DNA of 64,000 nucleotides, from contig CM119264.1 in assembly GCA_051294375.1 (NCBI GenBank), positions 23,910,002 to 23,974,001 on the forward strand. Reading direction: 5' to 3'. Below the pieces are notes generated by a model. The model ran no database searches. It had not been told where the DNA came from and saw nothing but the letters and a program-made list of their open reading frames with translations. Shown here one piece after another: positions 44,860 to 57,800 of the stretch (its first letter is position 1; the number at the start of each line of letters is the position of its first letter). The DNA is from Paraspadella gotoi. Taxonomy: Eukaryota; Chaetognatha. The position numbers and the translations under genes are program-made.

Positions 44860-45280
44860 CTGACGATCACGACGATGACGATGACGACGATGACGAAGAC
44901 TACGACGACGACTATGAAAACGGAGAAGACGACGACGATGATGATGACGACGATCACGACGATGATGAAGACGATGACGATGATAAAGTCGACGACGACA
45001 ATGAATACGGCAAAGACGATGACGATGATGATTACGACGATGATGAAGACGATGACGATGACGGTGAAGACGATGACGAAGACTACGACGACGACAATGA
45101 AAACGGAGAAGAAAACGACGACGATGATGACGATGATGAAGATGACGACGGTAAAGGAGACGACGATGATGTCATGACAATGATGAAAAATGAAAAAAAG
45201 ACGGCAATTAGGATCACGATGACGACGATGACGATGACAACGACGGTAAAAACGACGATAAAGATGAAAAAGAAAATATG
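44860..45280 (+). repeat. Long imperfect (GAY)n tract with an open acidic frame
   Basis: GAC/GAT units with GAA, AAC and GTC variants over 420 bp. The frame from 44760 to 45281 stays open (173 codons, mostly Asp/Glu), as expected for such a repeat; the first 30 residues (MMASLPQIIIS...) are not repetitive. Treated as repeat, not gene. Confidence 0.85.
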
Positions 45281-45960
45281 ACGATGAATGAAAAATAAAA
45301 AAAAGATGACGAAGACGATGACGAAGCGTCACGAACGGTTAAGAGGATGTCGTCGTCGGCGTCAACACCAAAAAATAACAAGAAATGGAAAAAGCTCAAA
45401 ACTTCTACATATTAACGCCAAAAGCGTCAGGTTATTCAAGCAAAGACTTCGTCATCGTTTATTCATAATGAGAAAAAAAACTAAACTAATGTTTGCTTCG
45501 CGACTCGAAAGAAAATTGGGGTCGAATCACCGAGAGAGAGTTGGGAAAACATTTCTGCCTTCTTTCTTTCTTTCCTTTTCTTCCTTCTTTCATATTTCTT
45601 ACTTTCCTCTCTTTTCACCCTCAGTGAGACCAAATCTTTTTACCACTTTCTCCTTTCCCTCCCTTTTCAGACTCCATTAAAAGAATTCCATCCTTACCCC
45701 CTTTCCTTTCCTTCCTTCCCCCCTTCCTTCCTTCCTTCCTTCCTCCTTCCTTCCTTTCCTTCCCCTTTCCTTTCCTCATTCCTTCCTATTCTCCTTCCCC
45801 CTTTCCTTTCCTTTCTTCCCTTCCTTTCCTTTCTTCCCTTTCCTTCCCCTTTCCTTCCGCCCCTTCCCCTTCCCCTTTTGTCACAATCCAACACCAAAAC
45901 AATACGTATTTTTCCTTGTTTTTCAAAGTGAGTTAGTTTGCTACCAATTCCGTTAAAACC

Positions 45961-45961
<1 letters not shown>

Positions 45962-46032
<71 letters not shown>

Positions 46033-46033
46033 T
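45962..46033 (+). repeat. (CT)n microsatellite
   Basis: CT runs with TATCT and TTTCT breaks. A longer (CT)n run lies at 46390-46467. Confidence 0.95.
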
Positions 46034-46386
46034 TCCCCTCTTAAACTTTTTCCCGCGAAAAGTCTTCACAATTCATGGGGGATACAAAAAGCTTTTCGAC
46101 CTCACTAGATCTTGCCCATCTCACTCTCCCCTTTCACATCCCCCTCCCCCCTCCACTCCTCCGCCTTACAACTACCTCACCAACCTCGTTCCTCTCACAA
46201 ACTCACCCCCACCATTCACCAAAAAAAAAAATAAAGGGCAAAGCGAAAAAAAAACCCTGCGAAAGAAATCTTAGTCGTGAATCCATTTAGAAGGAAAGTG
46301 ATAAAGGCCCATAGCCTCATTCCAAACTAATTTTACGTCCCATGGACTTTATTCAAGTTATCTCTTTCCGAGCCTCGACCCGAAGA

Positions 46387-46389
<3 letters not shown>

Positions 46390-46467
<78 letters not shown>
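46390..46467 (+). repeat. (CT)n microsatellite
   Basis: About 39 CT units. Confidence 0.97.
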
Positions 46468-46469
<2 letters not shown>

Positions 46470-46782
46470 GAACTTCTCTTCCAAATTTTTCTTTTTCTCC
46501 ATTACTTTCTAATTTGTGAATATCCTCCCATCCACAGATCATTTCTCCACACTTTCCCACGGTCCACCCACTCCCCAGCCTTCCTCCCCAACCCCCAACC
46601 CCCACGCCTCACAGACCTCTCACCCCTTTTCACCCCGTTTGTGATGATAGCGATGTGAGCGTCGAAATGATGGTGTCCATTTCTTCAGTTTCCATTAGTA
46701 TTTTTTTTTTCTATACATTTTTTTTTCCTGTTGATTGGAGAAATGACCATTACGAGGAGAGGCTCGATGGTTGGGATAAGGG

Positions 46783-46870
46783 ACACCAGGGGTAAGGGGT
46801 TAGGGGTAAGGGTAAGGGGTAAGGATTGTATAAGGGATAGGAGCGAGGGGTAATCGATAAAGGGGGTAAG
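46783..46870 (+). repeat. G-rich TAAGGGG-type repeat
   Basis: GGGGTAAGGGGTTAGGGG, GGGTAAGGGGTAAGG and later GGGGTAA units: several G3-G4 runs close together. Confidence 0.7.
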
Positions 46871-48870
46871 TCTTATATCAGTATTTTCTGGGGAATAATT
46901 TTTTTTTTACGGATAAGAAGGCAAACCATTTTGATGAATAATTATACCATTCTAATTTATTTCTCCATTTAAAACGCTTTGGAAATAATGGGTTTATCAG
47001 TGTTTAATTACATATCAAACATTCACAGCCCTGTTTGTTCGCTTCTCGGTTTCATGGTCAGCTCGTGCTGCCCTCTTTTTACTGGATTTCTTGAATAGGA
47101 CTGTGAACGATCATCAGTGAACAATGAGAACAATTAACCCATTGTTCAGTGAGTCGGTGACTTCTTCCTTTAGTGAAGCTTTCGATACAGTTTTCTTTGC
47201 AGTTTCACAACAGTCAATAACAGCTTCGACAGATTTGTGATACAGTCAGTCAATGCTGTTTTCAGCATCAACGATGGGTCGATTATGAACAAGTGATGGG
47301 CGGAGCCGATTTGGCTAAAACGATTTTATGAAGGGTTGAGAGACTTTGGATGGTGACGTGATGGAGGCGAGAGAGAGAAATATAGTCGATCTGAGGGTGC
47401 ATCATAGATAAATTAATTATCAAGAGTCCAGAGGCATTAAAAAATTAAACAAAATCGAGTACGACTTCTATTACAGAAATTAACTAATGAATTTTAACAA
47501 TGGCAAAGGAAATGCCTAATTGTATAGCGGAACCGTCACAAGACAATTAAGTATTTATAATATTTTATAAAATAACGAGTAAGCTCTTTGTTAGCGTAAT
47601 AAATTAATGTAGCAAGATTTCAAAACACTCGTGATTAAAAAGAACAACAACAACAACGATTTTGGTTCGATTAAAGCCAAAGAAAATGCGATCAACAAAT
47701 ACATTGCGATCTTAAAATGTAAAAAAAAATTGTGATCTAATTAAAATTGCGATTAATGCAATAAAAAAAAATTGCAATCAACATAAAATACGATCAAAAA
47801 ATAATTAAACGAAGCAAAAGTTTTTGGGATGAAAGGAAATCATCGAATTTGTCGTCTTCAGTCTTCATAAACGGGGTTTACTGTTCCGCTGTTGATGTAA
47901 ACAAAAGGAGGCAAATTATATTTAACCCATATCACAAACGAAGTTTTAAGTTAAGGACTAACACTTAGGGTTAAATGTATAAAAAGTATAATGTCTTGGA
48001 ATCATGTAAAAAAATTTTTATTTTTATTTTTATTTCAAGGTTTGGTGAGGCAACTGGCTGTTGCCAGATCATTGTTCTTTTCTAATTTTATTTCAACGCT
48101 GAAATTTTTATTTTCTATAAGTTTTAACTAGAAAAACTAAAAAATACAAATGGCTGTCATTGTTGTTGTAAAAAAGCTTTTGACATTCAGATTGCTCAGA
48201 AACATACTGCACTGTCTATATCTGTAAGATGAACCAAAATATTTCTTTCTTTTTTTTTTATAAAAATATATCTTATAACAGGAAGGTTCTTTTCAAACGC
48301 AAACAATTTCCTTTTTTGAAATTCGATCATGCCACTGATAAGCACATGATTAAGAAAGTAAGCGAGCTGGACTACTGGGAGTTTAAAAATATAAAACGTC
48401 AGCGATTTTTCTACCAGAGTGCAAAATCTGAAGTTGCTATAACAAATAATTTAGCCACAGTATTTGATCTTTTCATTTCACTCCCATTTGAAATCCGTGT
48501 ATTTCTTTTTCTTTCTCTCTTTCTTTCTCTCACTCTCTTTTGTTTTCTCTTTCTTACTTCCTTAATCTTTACTCTCACCCTAAAATTTCCCCTTTCTTCC
48601 TTCTCTTCCCCTTCCTTATTCTTTTGGTTGCTCTTTACTCTTCCTTCCTGACCAGTGACCACCGACGAACACAATTGACTCTTTCTCGAGTTCATTTGTG
48701 CCACTCTTCAACACCGGCTTCCTTTTGTGTGAGAATTACCCATTCTCTTTTCATACACTATCTTTCTCTCTCTATCTCTCTCTCTTTGTATCTGTCTCCA
48801 CTACTCTTTTGACAACCAAAACTACTATACTATTAATATCATTGATGACGAATACTAATTTTTAATTAAA
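46870..48870. other. Intergenic, no gene supported
   Basis: AT-rich. Contains a degenerate TGCGATCAA-type repeat (47690-47800) and a worn coding-like fragment on the minus strand at 47114-47245. Confidence 0.5.
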
Positions 48871-48872
48871 TC

Positions 48873-51800
48873 TTACTTGGACTGTCTCCGTTTAACTTCG
48901 CTCATCTCCATTTCGTTCCCGCTCTCAGTGGAGGGCGCGATCTTGGAACCGGCGTCGAAAGGCGCTTCCTCCTCTTCGTCCACGTAGCTGAGTTGGGGGG
49001 GGGAAGGAGTTGGTTGATTGATTGGGTAAATGATTGGAGAAATGATTGAAGACTTTTGGAAAGTGACGAGCATGAAAAAAAATATCGTAATTTTTTTTTA
49101 AATTTTTCAATTTATGCTTCTGAAATATGTTTAGAGAAAGGAAAGAGAAAAAAAACGATTGCAAAAAATAATGTCTTGCGTCGGTGATAAAAATTTGTAA
49201 ACTTTGGATATAGAATGAAAAACGGCCATATCCAAAGTGTTTCACGCTTCTAAAATAAATTATATCTTTGCATTTAAATTGCACGTCAACATTACAACCT
49301 CTTTTGTCGGATCTACCCCCGTCACTCACTTGTATCTCGCGGCTAGGAATAGAAAGAGGAGAAAGGCGAGAAAGCAGAGTCCAGCGAAGAGAAAGAGTTC
49401 GGCTGAGTGAGACAGAGTCGCGTCACCGGAAGTCTGCGACGCCGCTACCACCAGATCGATGGCGTTGCCGAGGAAGGTGGTGAACAACCATCCGGCCTGG
49501 GAAGGTGGGGGGAAAGGGAAAGGAAGGTGGGGTGAGCAATCGAATCTGACGAAGAGTCTTGGTTACGAGATATGACAGATGTATTCGTACGTATTCTCTT
49601 CCCCTTATTCCAGAATTTTAATGAGAAAACTTCCTAAGCATCATAGATACTATCCACATTAAATCTCCAGGAGATTCCATCGACGAGGTAGACATCATCT
49701 CGACCATTTCCGAAAGTGTTCACCTGCATGACGGATTTCATAGAGTCCGGTCCCTGCGAGTAGGCGAACGACAATCCTGTGATCGACACCATAATTTCTG
49801 CCATCGTCATTACAACGTATTGAGGAACCTGGGGAAGTTAAGATTAAAAAAGCTGGAGAAAAAAAAAGAAACCGAAAAAGTAAGAAAAAGAAAAAAAAAG
49901 AGAGAGAGAGCGTGAAATTGGATTCTTTCCTATCGAAACAAAAACTTGGCACGAGTAGTTATAAATTTCCCACTTCTTTTCTTAGGCATTATTAAACGGT
50001 TACTCAGAATCACATATACGCCTTTAACAAAATTGAATTTGAATTGCTATAGTACTTAAACTGAAATACATTCAATGCCTGATTAATGTAAGAACCTTTA
50101 AAAAAATTTCGTGGGCAAACCTGCCAAAGCATGGAGAATTCATTCTCCTTCGTATTGGTGTACACAGTGTAATAAAGACCCGCGCCGTCGTGAAAAACCA
50201 CTGTGTAGGTGCCGCCATTTTTAAAGTCATTTTTAGGACTGCAGATTTCGGTTCCGTTGTCGTTGATTTTGAATTTATAAAAACCTTAAAGTTTAAAAAT
50301 GACAATTGATAAAGTGTAAGACATCCTTTCATTAAATTGATAAATGAGTGAGTTAATCAAACGCAATTTGCTTTGCAATAGATTATGGTTGACTAAAATC
50401 CACCAACCATTCAACAGCGGCCATTAGTGCCGGAGGGAAGTCATTCGCCTCCCAACCCAAAGGTCCGGGTTCTAGCCGGTGGCCGGCTAGCAGTTAAGAG
50501 GGACGGGGCGCTTAACCCGCCTGTAACACTGTTACAGTAAGGCGTAGTGAAAGTTAAATACGAAAATTCTAAAAGTCAATTATGAACAACATACCATCAG
50601 TGAATATTAATTTGTAAAAAAAATAATTTTATGTTTTTTAATTTTCGCAGTAGGCCATATTTATATATAGTACTATCCTTATAAAATCGAAAATTTCAAA
50701 ATAGGCTTTTCTTAATTTTGATTACAGATTTGAATTCCTCGTCAAAAGTTGATAAAGAAAATATAAATCATTTTTAAAAATTTTTTCATTAAGTGGGTTA
50801 AAATTAAAAAAACTATTTAATATATAAAAAGTTAATTTTCAGCTTAAAATATAGTTTTTTTCTAATTTTTGACCCACTTAATGAAGGAATTTTTCAAAAA
50901 GAGTTATATTTCTTTTTATCAACTTTTTATAACGAATCCAAATCTGCAAAAAAATCTTAGAAAAAACTGTTTTGAAATTTTAACATTTATTGGTTTAGTA
51001 CTAGTATAAATATGGCCTACTGCGTAAATTGGAAAATTTTATTATAAATTGTTTTATTACATAAATGTTCATTAGTATAATGTTGTTCGTTCCTCACTTT
51101 TAGAATTTTAAATTAAAGTTAAATTGAGAAATTTTACTACGCCTTACTGTTACAGCCTATCCGAAGCTCAGGGACTGCTTATATTGAACGGTTCTGTCAT
51201 TAACACAATTTCTGTCTCTTCAAGATGCTCGCTACAATTTCTTTCAGAAAAGTTAAGCAGAAATTTTTTACATCTATATTTATTCGAATTCTTAAAGAAA
51301 ACAATTTCATTTTAAATATCAGTTTGCGGGTAAAAAAAAAAAAAAAAAAAAAACTTAGCGATTGTGCAGTTGTTACGTAGTGTAAATTCTCAACTTATAA
51401 AATTTTCTATATGGGATTAGTCACTATTCAATTCATATGAAATTGGTTTAACTAATATAGGATTATCCACTGGATAATATCCAGTCATTCAATAAATAAG
51501 CTATATTGCCCTGTAAATAGTATAATAGTTTAGGCTGTCATTGTAGTCAGTATCTCGTTTTTTTCTTTTTCGGTACGTGAAAGAGCTTCAAAAAACGGTC
51601 AACGCATTCCTACCTATTGTCCGATATCAACAATTCATCACTTGACAATAATGCAAAAAAGTTAAACTCTTTTTTGTGACTCCAGCTGCAAAAACACAGA
51701 GAGAGAGAGAGAGAGAAGTCAGTGGGAGATCCATGGTCAGTAAGGAAGAGGAAAACAAAAGGAGAAGTTACGAAGGAAGGAAGAGAAGGAAGAGGACGGA

Positions 51801-54800
51801 ATCGAGGGTAAGGATTAAAACAAAGAAAAAAAGCCATTGGTGGAAACGAGGCAATGGGAATCGACAAGAGCCAATCCACGTCTCACGGTAACGACGGTGA
51901 AATCGATATCAAATCGAGATCGATTCACTTTCACATTCGATTCCAAACCGATGTCTTTGCGAAACTCTTGACCATTTTTTCTGTCAAATTAAAATTCAAA
52001 CCTCAATCTTCTCCAACTGTCAAACATTCGATTCTACAACGAACTATTAATACCATCTTTTTAAACTACCTTCATTTTAAACAATATCGAACTAAATCCT
52101 CCCCATTTTTAATTAAAAATAAAACCCTCACAGAACCATGGAAGGATCCAAGAATGCTTTTAAATCATCGCTTGTCTTCGGCGGAAATTTATCTTCGGTT
52201 TGGTCGGCGTCGATGAACGGGTCAATCAACGGGTCCAACGACGGTTCTCCCGCGACTTCCCCAGGCAACAACATCCTCAAACGACATCTCGAAACCTGTC
52301 ATGACTAACGATTCTCTCGTTCCGGAACCGAAAAAACAGCGTGTCTCCGAAGATGATTCCCAAGAATGCGTCGATTCCATCTTAGATCTAAGTTTCCTCA
52401 GCGAATACGAAGAGATAAGTAACGAGAGTCTCGCGGCGCCGGTCACCCAGGCGGCGTCGGTTGTGCAGGCGTCGCCGGTCTCCCAGACTGCGCTCGTCGC
52501 CGAGGCGCCGCGGCTCTCTAATCCTGTTCTTGTCCGGCGGTCGTCTTCAGACACTTTGTCGTCCTCAGTTTCAGAGTCATCACCGACCTTAATGAATCTC
52601 GACACAAAATGCTTCTATCTCCTTGCGTCTTTCGAAGCGCAAATGGTTGCCGCCGTTTCGGCGCCGCCATCGCCGAAGGCAAAGCAGCCGTCTTGCCAGA
52701 AAAATAACGAGAGTCTAGCGGCGCCGGTCGCCCAGACTGCGCTTATCGCCGGGGCCCCGCGGCTCGCTAATCCTGTTTATGTCCGGCGGTCGTCTTCAGA
52801 CACTTTGTCGTCCTCCGTGCCAGAGCCACAATCGGCTTTAACGAACCTAGCGGCGGAAAAGGTCGACATAAAATGCTTCGATCTCCTTGCGTCTTTCGAA
52901 GCGCAAATGGCGGCTGCTGCTTCGGCGCCGACACCGCCGCCTCGCCAGCAAAAGCCGTCACAACGTCGACAGCCACTTCGTCGCCCACAGAAGCAGCAGC
53001 CGTCCTTGCAGCAGCTGAAGCCATCAAAGTCGCAAAAGCAGCAGCAGCCGAGAATGAAGCAGCAGCCTAACGAACTTTCCCTTGATTTTCTTCCGGTGCT
53101 GACGGACGACATCCTCAAAGAAATTAAAGAGATCGAAGCCCTTTGCGAATCCGATTCGTCGGCGGCCAACGACTTCACACGGACCGCCAGCCAGGCTTCT
53201 CTCTTCTCCCAGCCGCTCCCCATGCCGGTTACCCTGCCGGTCACCCACTCATCTCAGGTTCCGGCGCCGAAAAAGGGCGGAACGAAGAAAGCGACGCGGC
53301 AGCCGGTTTTGTCTCTGCCGCAGTTTGTGCTGCGCGAGCAAAACACGATTGTCCCCGCGCGCGCCGCGCCACTTTCTTGGAATGCCAACAATTTCGAAAA
53401 CTTCAACTTTTACAACTGGAACGCTGTTCAAAATTTCGTTGACTCTCCATCGGCTTCAAATATCTCGCCATCGGCGCAGGTTGTGAATTCGCCAGCACCC
53501 TCGGCCTCACTTAACCCCATCTATTTCAATGGCCCCAATTTTTACGGCGCGGGCCCCAACGTCGCCTGTCATAACCACGCCATCTTCGCTCAACGACCGG
53601 GAACTCTTGGACAGGCGATTCCCAGTAATTTCTCTTTCAGCTCCCAAAATTATTAACTCAAGTAGCAACAGATGCAAGCGCAACATCAGGGACAGCAGCT
53701 GCAGTATTGCGAAATGCCGAAGCCACAGCAATAGCTGTAAATGCAATAAATTAACGTCAACTGCAGGAGGGAAGGCAGTCAATTAATTTCAAAAAATACA
53801 ATAGTTCTACTAGGGAGAAACTAACTCAGTAAGGTGGTTAAGAAATTTGAATTAAGCACCTGCTCAAACGAAAATTTAGACATTTTTAAAAAAATTTGAA
53901 TAGACAAATTTTTTTAATATTACTCAATATATTAATTTTTTAATATTTATTTATAAATAGGAAAGGCTAAATTTTTTTTTTGATTTTTTGATTTTTAAGG
54001 TCAGATTCAGGTAGCTTGCAAAAAGTTGTCTACACAAAGTATAAATTATGATTCTTTTTTCAATATTTTGATCATAAGTGTGTGAAAAATATGAAAAACT
54101 ATTTATAATCATCATTTTTCGATAATTTTATTACTTTTTCTTAATTTTGACCAAGAAAACAAATATTTTTGAAAGTTGTAGTTAAATTTTTTTATCATTA
54201 TATAGTAATATTGTAATTTTAATAGCAACAATAAAAGCATTAAAATCGAATTTTTTTTAAAAATTCTTTTTTTACCTAAAAGTAAAGTTTTGAACCCCCG
54301 CCCCTATTGAATTTAATTTCATAGTAGATTTCTAGTTCTACAGAGGCAAAAATCGATTGAACTTTAACGAGAGCACCTCGAATAAATTCTGAAATTGAAA
54401 AATGTGTTTTTGTTATTTAGGTAAAGTTCGAATTAAAGTATTTGAAAGTATTTAAAATACTAAGGCCGCACGATTTAGTTTTCATTCCGGAGGCTTCAAA
54501 CATATTAATTCTAAACGTATTATAATTTGCAGCATTGATCTTATTTTTAGCCTTTCATTCATTGACTGACCATAATTTTATCGTGATAATTTTTTTTTAA
54601 TTTTTTGATACAGTTAATACGTTATATTAATTAAAAATTTTAAAAAAGACGTGAATTCAAAACATGGCTATTGCTTGCTATTACAAGAAGAGAAGAGTTC
54701 AATTTTAAGAAAGATAGAAAAAGTGCGCTTAAAGGCCGTTTTTACGAAAACTAGGACATTAGAAGTAAATGTATAATATAAGGCATTTTGACTCGTCTTT

Positions 54801-57800
54801 CGGCTCACCCGGCTCCAGTTCCAATTTAGTAGTCATGTTGTGGGAATCCGAATTCTTCTCATCCAACTTGACGGCTGTCAGATTAGATCGAGAAGAAAAT
54901 AAACTGGGGGAAAATAATATAAAGTTCTTTTTGCATTTTATGACGAAAAAATTCACAATTGGTGTAAGTTTATGAAGCTTTAACCTTTTTTGAAACAGCC
55001 CATCAGCTGTTAACGTTATTTTTCTACATATAAAAATCAATCTCTCAAACTTTTCGTCGACGCCAAAGGAGCGATTGCCGAGTTGAATACCAAGACAGGG
55101 TTCTCTCGCTACTCATTTCTCAGACAACTGAAACAATCTCCAACGTTATATAACTAATAATTATGTAAAGTATGTATTCCAACTTTTCTCTCCTCCATCT
55201 CACTTGATCCATGTTTTAGCGTCGGGTGGTTTCTCGATCGTCTCCACTATCGTCTTCACCATCAACGTCCCGTCTTCCCTCAACACCACCGCTATCACTC
55301 CTTTCCTGTCATCCACGATCAGAGTTTCGCCGATTTTGTCCCCAGAATTCTTGGCGGCGAACGTGAGATCGAAGTGGGCCCACTCATCCTTGGTCACGGT
55401 GGACCCGTGGGTTTTCACGGTGTGGTTCAGCTCGACGCGGATTCGCTCGCCTTCCATCATCTGGGAGAAAGGAAAAAAAATCGGTCTTATCGTTTGTTAT
55501 AATTGCTTGGTTCTTGTTTGTTCAGTTGTTGGTTTCATTCGTAGTTCCTTCATTATAACAACGGAATGGACTTATAAACGGACTTGGTTGGCCTAGTGAT
55601 GTGATTGCTTGTCTCCTTCACGAATCATCAGAATGCCGACGAATCACAGATCTTACTTCAAACTTAGAATGACCAATGACCGACAGAGGAACCGACGGAG
55701 GGATTGATGGTCAAAATTGCTAAGAGAACTTTAGGCATTCACCTCAACATCCAAACTCAAGAAAGAACCCTTCAAATAATTATTGAACTGTTTAATATTT
55801 CATCACCTTTGTCTTAACCTTTGTCATCGGGTCATCGTTACCCATGTCATCACCCTAATCATTGTCCGTCATTAATAAACTATTGTAAGCCAAATACTTT
55901 GCCACTTATTATTTACCCTCGTTATTTGGCTAAACGTCAACGATAATAATCTCTTTTCAAAGAATTAATTGATAAATAACCAACCAAATCCCGTGGTTCT
56001 CACCGGTCCGTTCGTAACTCACTTTTACCTGATACGCGGGAACCGTGTAAGGTTTTCCAAGCATTCGAACGTCAAGCGGCTCGTCGAGATGGTTGATGAC
56101 AGTGATGAAGCCGTGACCGGTCATCGGAGGATGGAGATCTTGGTCTTCTAGTTGGAGTTCGAGGAAACCTTGAGAGTGTGAGATAGAGAAGCTAAAAGAT
56201 GGAAAATATACGTACAGTATAGAGAAGTAAATTATAAATTGCATTACTAAAAATAAATCTGGATACTTCGCTATCCAGGTCGGTTAACTAAGGGTAAAGC
56301 GAGGGATTGCTACTCCCAAAGCAGTTTACGGCCGAACTCGCGTTAGTCTAACCCCCCGCCCCGTACCAAGTGGTCGTTTACACGGCTTTGCACAAAGAGC
56401 CCCTACGACAAGACGGGAAGTACAAAGCTTGTTAACGGAATAAACCAGGGCTATGACCGCAGAGTAGAGAAACTAACTAAAATGATTAAATCACTAAAAT
56501 ATCACTTTCAGCTATACCAGAAGTTTTTCTCGCCTAAATCCAATAGATATTCAGACGTCACAACAAAATAAAAACTTCAAAAATCGACGGATCAAAATTA
56601 ACCCAACCGGAAATGACGAAGGATCCCGAAGTCAGGAGGAGGCCGATGCCGAGACGCTGCAACGGACGCATGCGCAGACCGAATTTGTTGCAAAGAGGAT
56701 AGATTCCTTGATCGAAGATCGGGATGAAGAGAAGGATCAAAACGGCGTTGAGAACCTAGGGGAGAGAGAATAAATCAAATCGATATATGCGAATAAATTA
56801 TTTGGCAATATGGTTCGATCGCGCCCCATTTCATAGTATATTTTAATTTATTTATAAAAATTAAAGTTTAGATCAATAAAAAGGGTAAAAGATCAGGGTT
56901 TAAAGTTAAAAATAAAAAAAAGGTTAAAGGCTTAAAATTATGTTATTTTCCTTTTTTTTTTCGTTATGTATTGATATTTTAAAAAAAGAATTAAATAAAT
57001 TTAATTACCAAATTCAAACTTTTTTTAAAGCTTAAAATTAAATTAAATAATTTTTATAAAATTAGGAAAAAAAATAGAAATGGGGCGCTTTCGAAAGGAT
57101 GGACCGATTAACAGACCTGCATCTGATCCGGTTTAATAAAATTCATTCCATCGAGTCTTTGCGCTTGGAGGGTCCAACGTGTTCCCTGTCAGAAGATTTT
57201 AAAAAAAGAATAACAGTCAACGTCGCTCACTATAACTATAAGCAACATATCTCGGCCATAAAACCGAAGGTTAAGAGAGCTAATGGAATTTGCATCAAAC
57301 CAGACAAAAAGGCACGATCGATTAAAATCCGGTACAAATAATCCAAATAGAAGGAATGGTAAAAATCATATCGACATGTAAATAGGCTACATAGTAAAAA
57401 TCGTGCATCGGGAGATTGGAGAAAAACCGAATACCAATTCTCCGTGGGTTTTGAAATCTGTTGACCGGCGCAATGGGCAAGGTAAAATGCGACCAAGGCG
57501 TTCCCTCATCGAATACTTTTGAATTTGGCGGGAAAAAAGGTTACGATTCTTCTCCGTATATCTCGACGTTGATTGGTTAAGTCTCGCCAATCCAAGATCT
57601 AAGGTAAGAAATGCTTCCTTTCGCAATACGATATGAGAAGGGTTAGCCGTCTACTTTTCAATATCAATGAACCTACGGTCAACTGGTTTTCTGGAGATTA
57701 CAAGTTGTTAGCAGATAAACAATCTCATGCAGTGTAGTTAAAACGCATTTTTCTCATGATAAGAACCTTAGAGTATCAATAATGTATTGTGTCAATAGTC

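Noticed and set aside
44760-45281. Aspartate-rich 173-codon frame
   Set aside because: Explained by the imperfect (GAY)n repeat; only about 30 N-terminal residues are non-repetitive and no splice partner or family is seen.
48229-48651. 140-codon plus-strand frame starting MNQNISFFFFYK
   Set aside because: Second half is CT-rich low-complexity sequence; the first half is AT-rich with no recognised similarity, splice context or polyA signal.
52222-53782. Minus-strand frames opposite the orphan gene (for example 52777-53244)
   Set aside because: Cys/Arg/Ala shadows of the GC-rich plus-strand frame; the plus strand has the better start context, polyA signal and protein-like composition.
57099-57341. 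Plus-strand 80-codon frame over gene A
   Set aside because: Antisense shadow across the short exon at 57117-57185.
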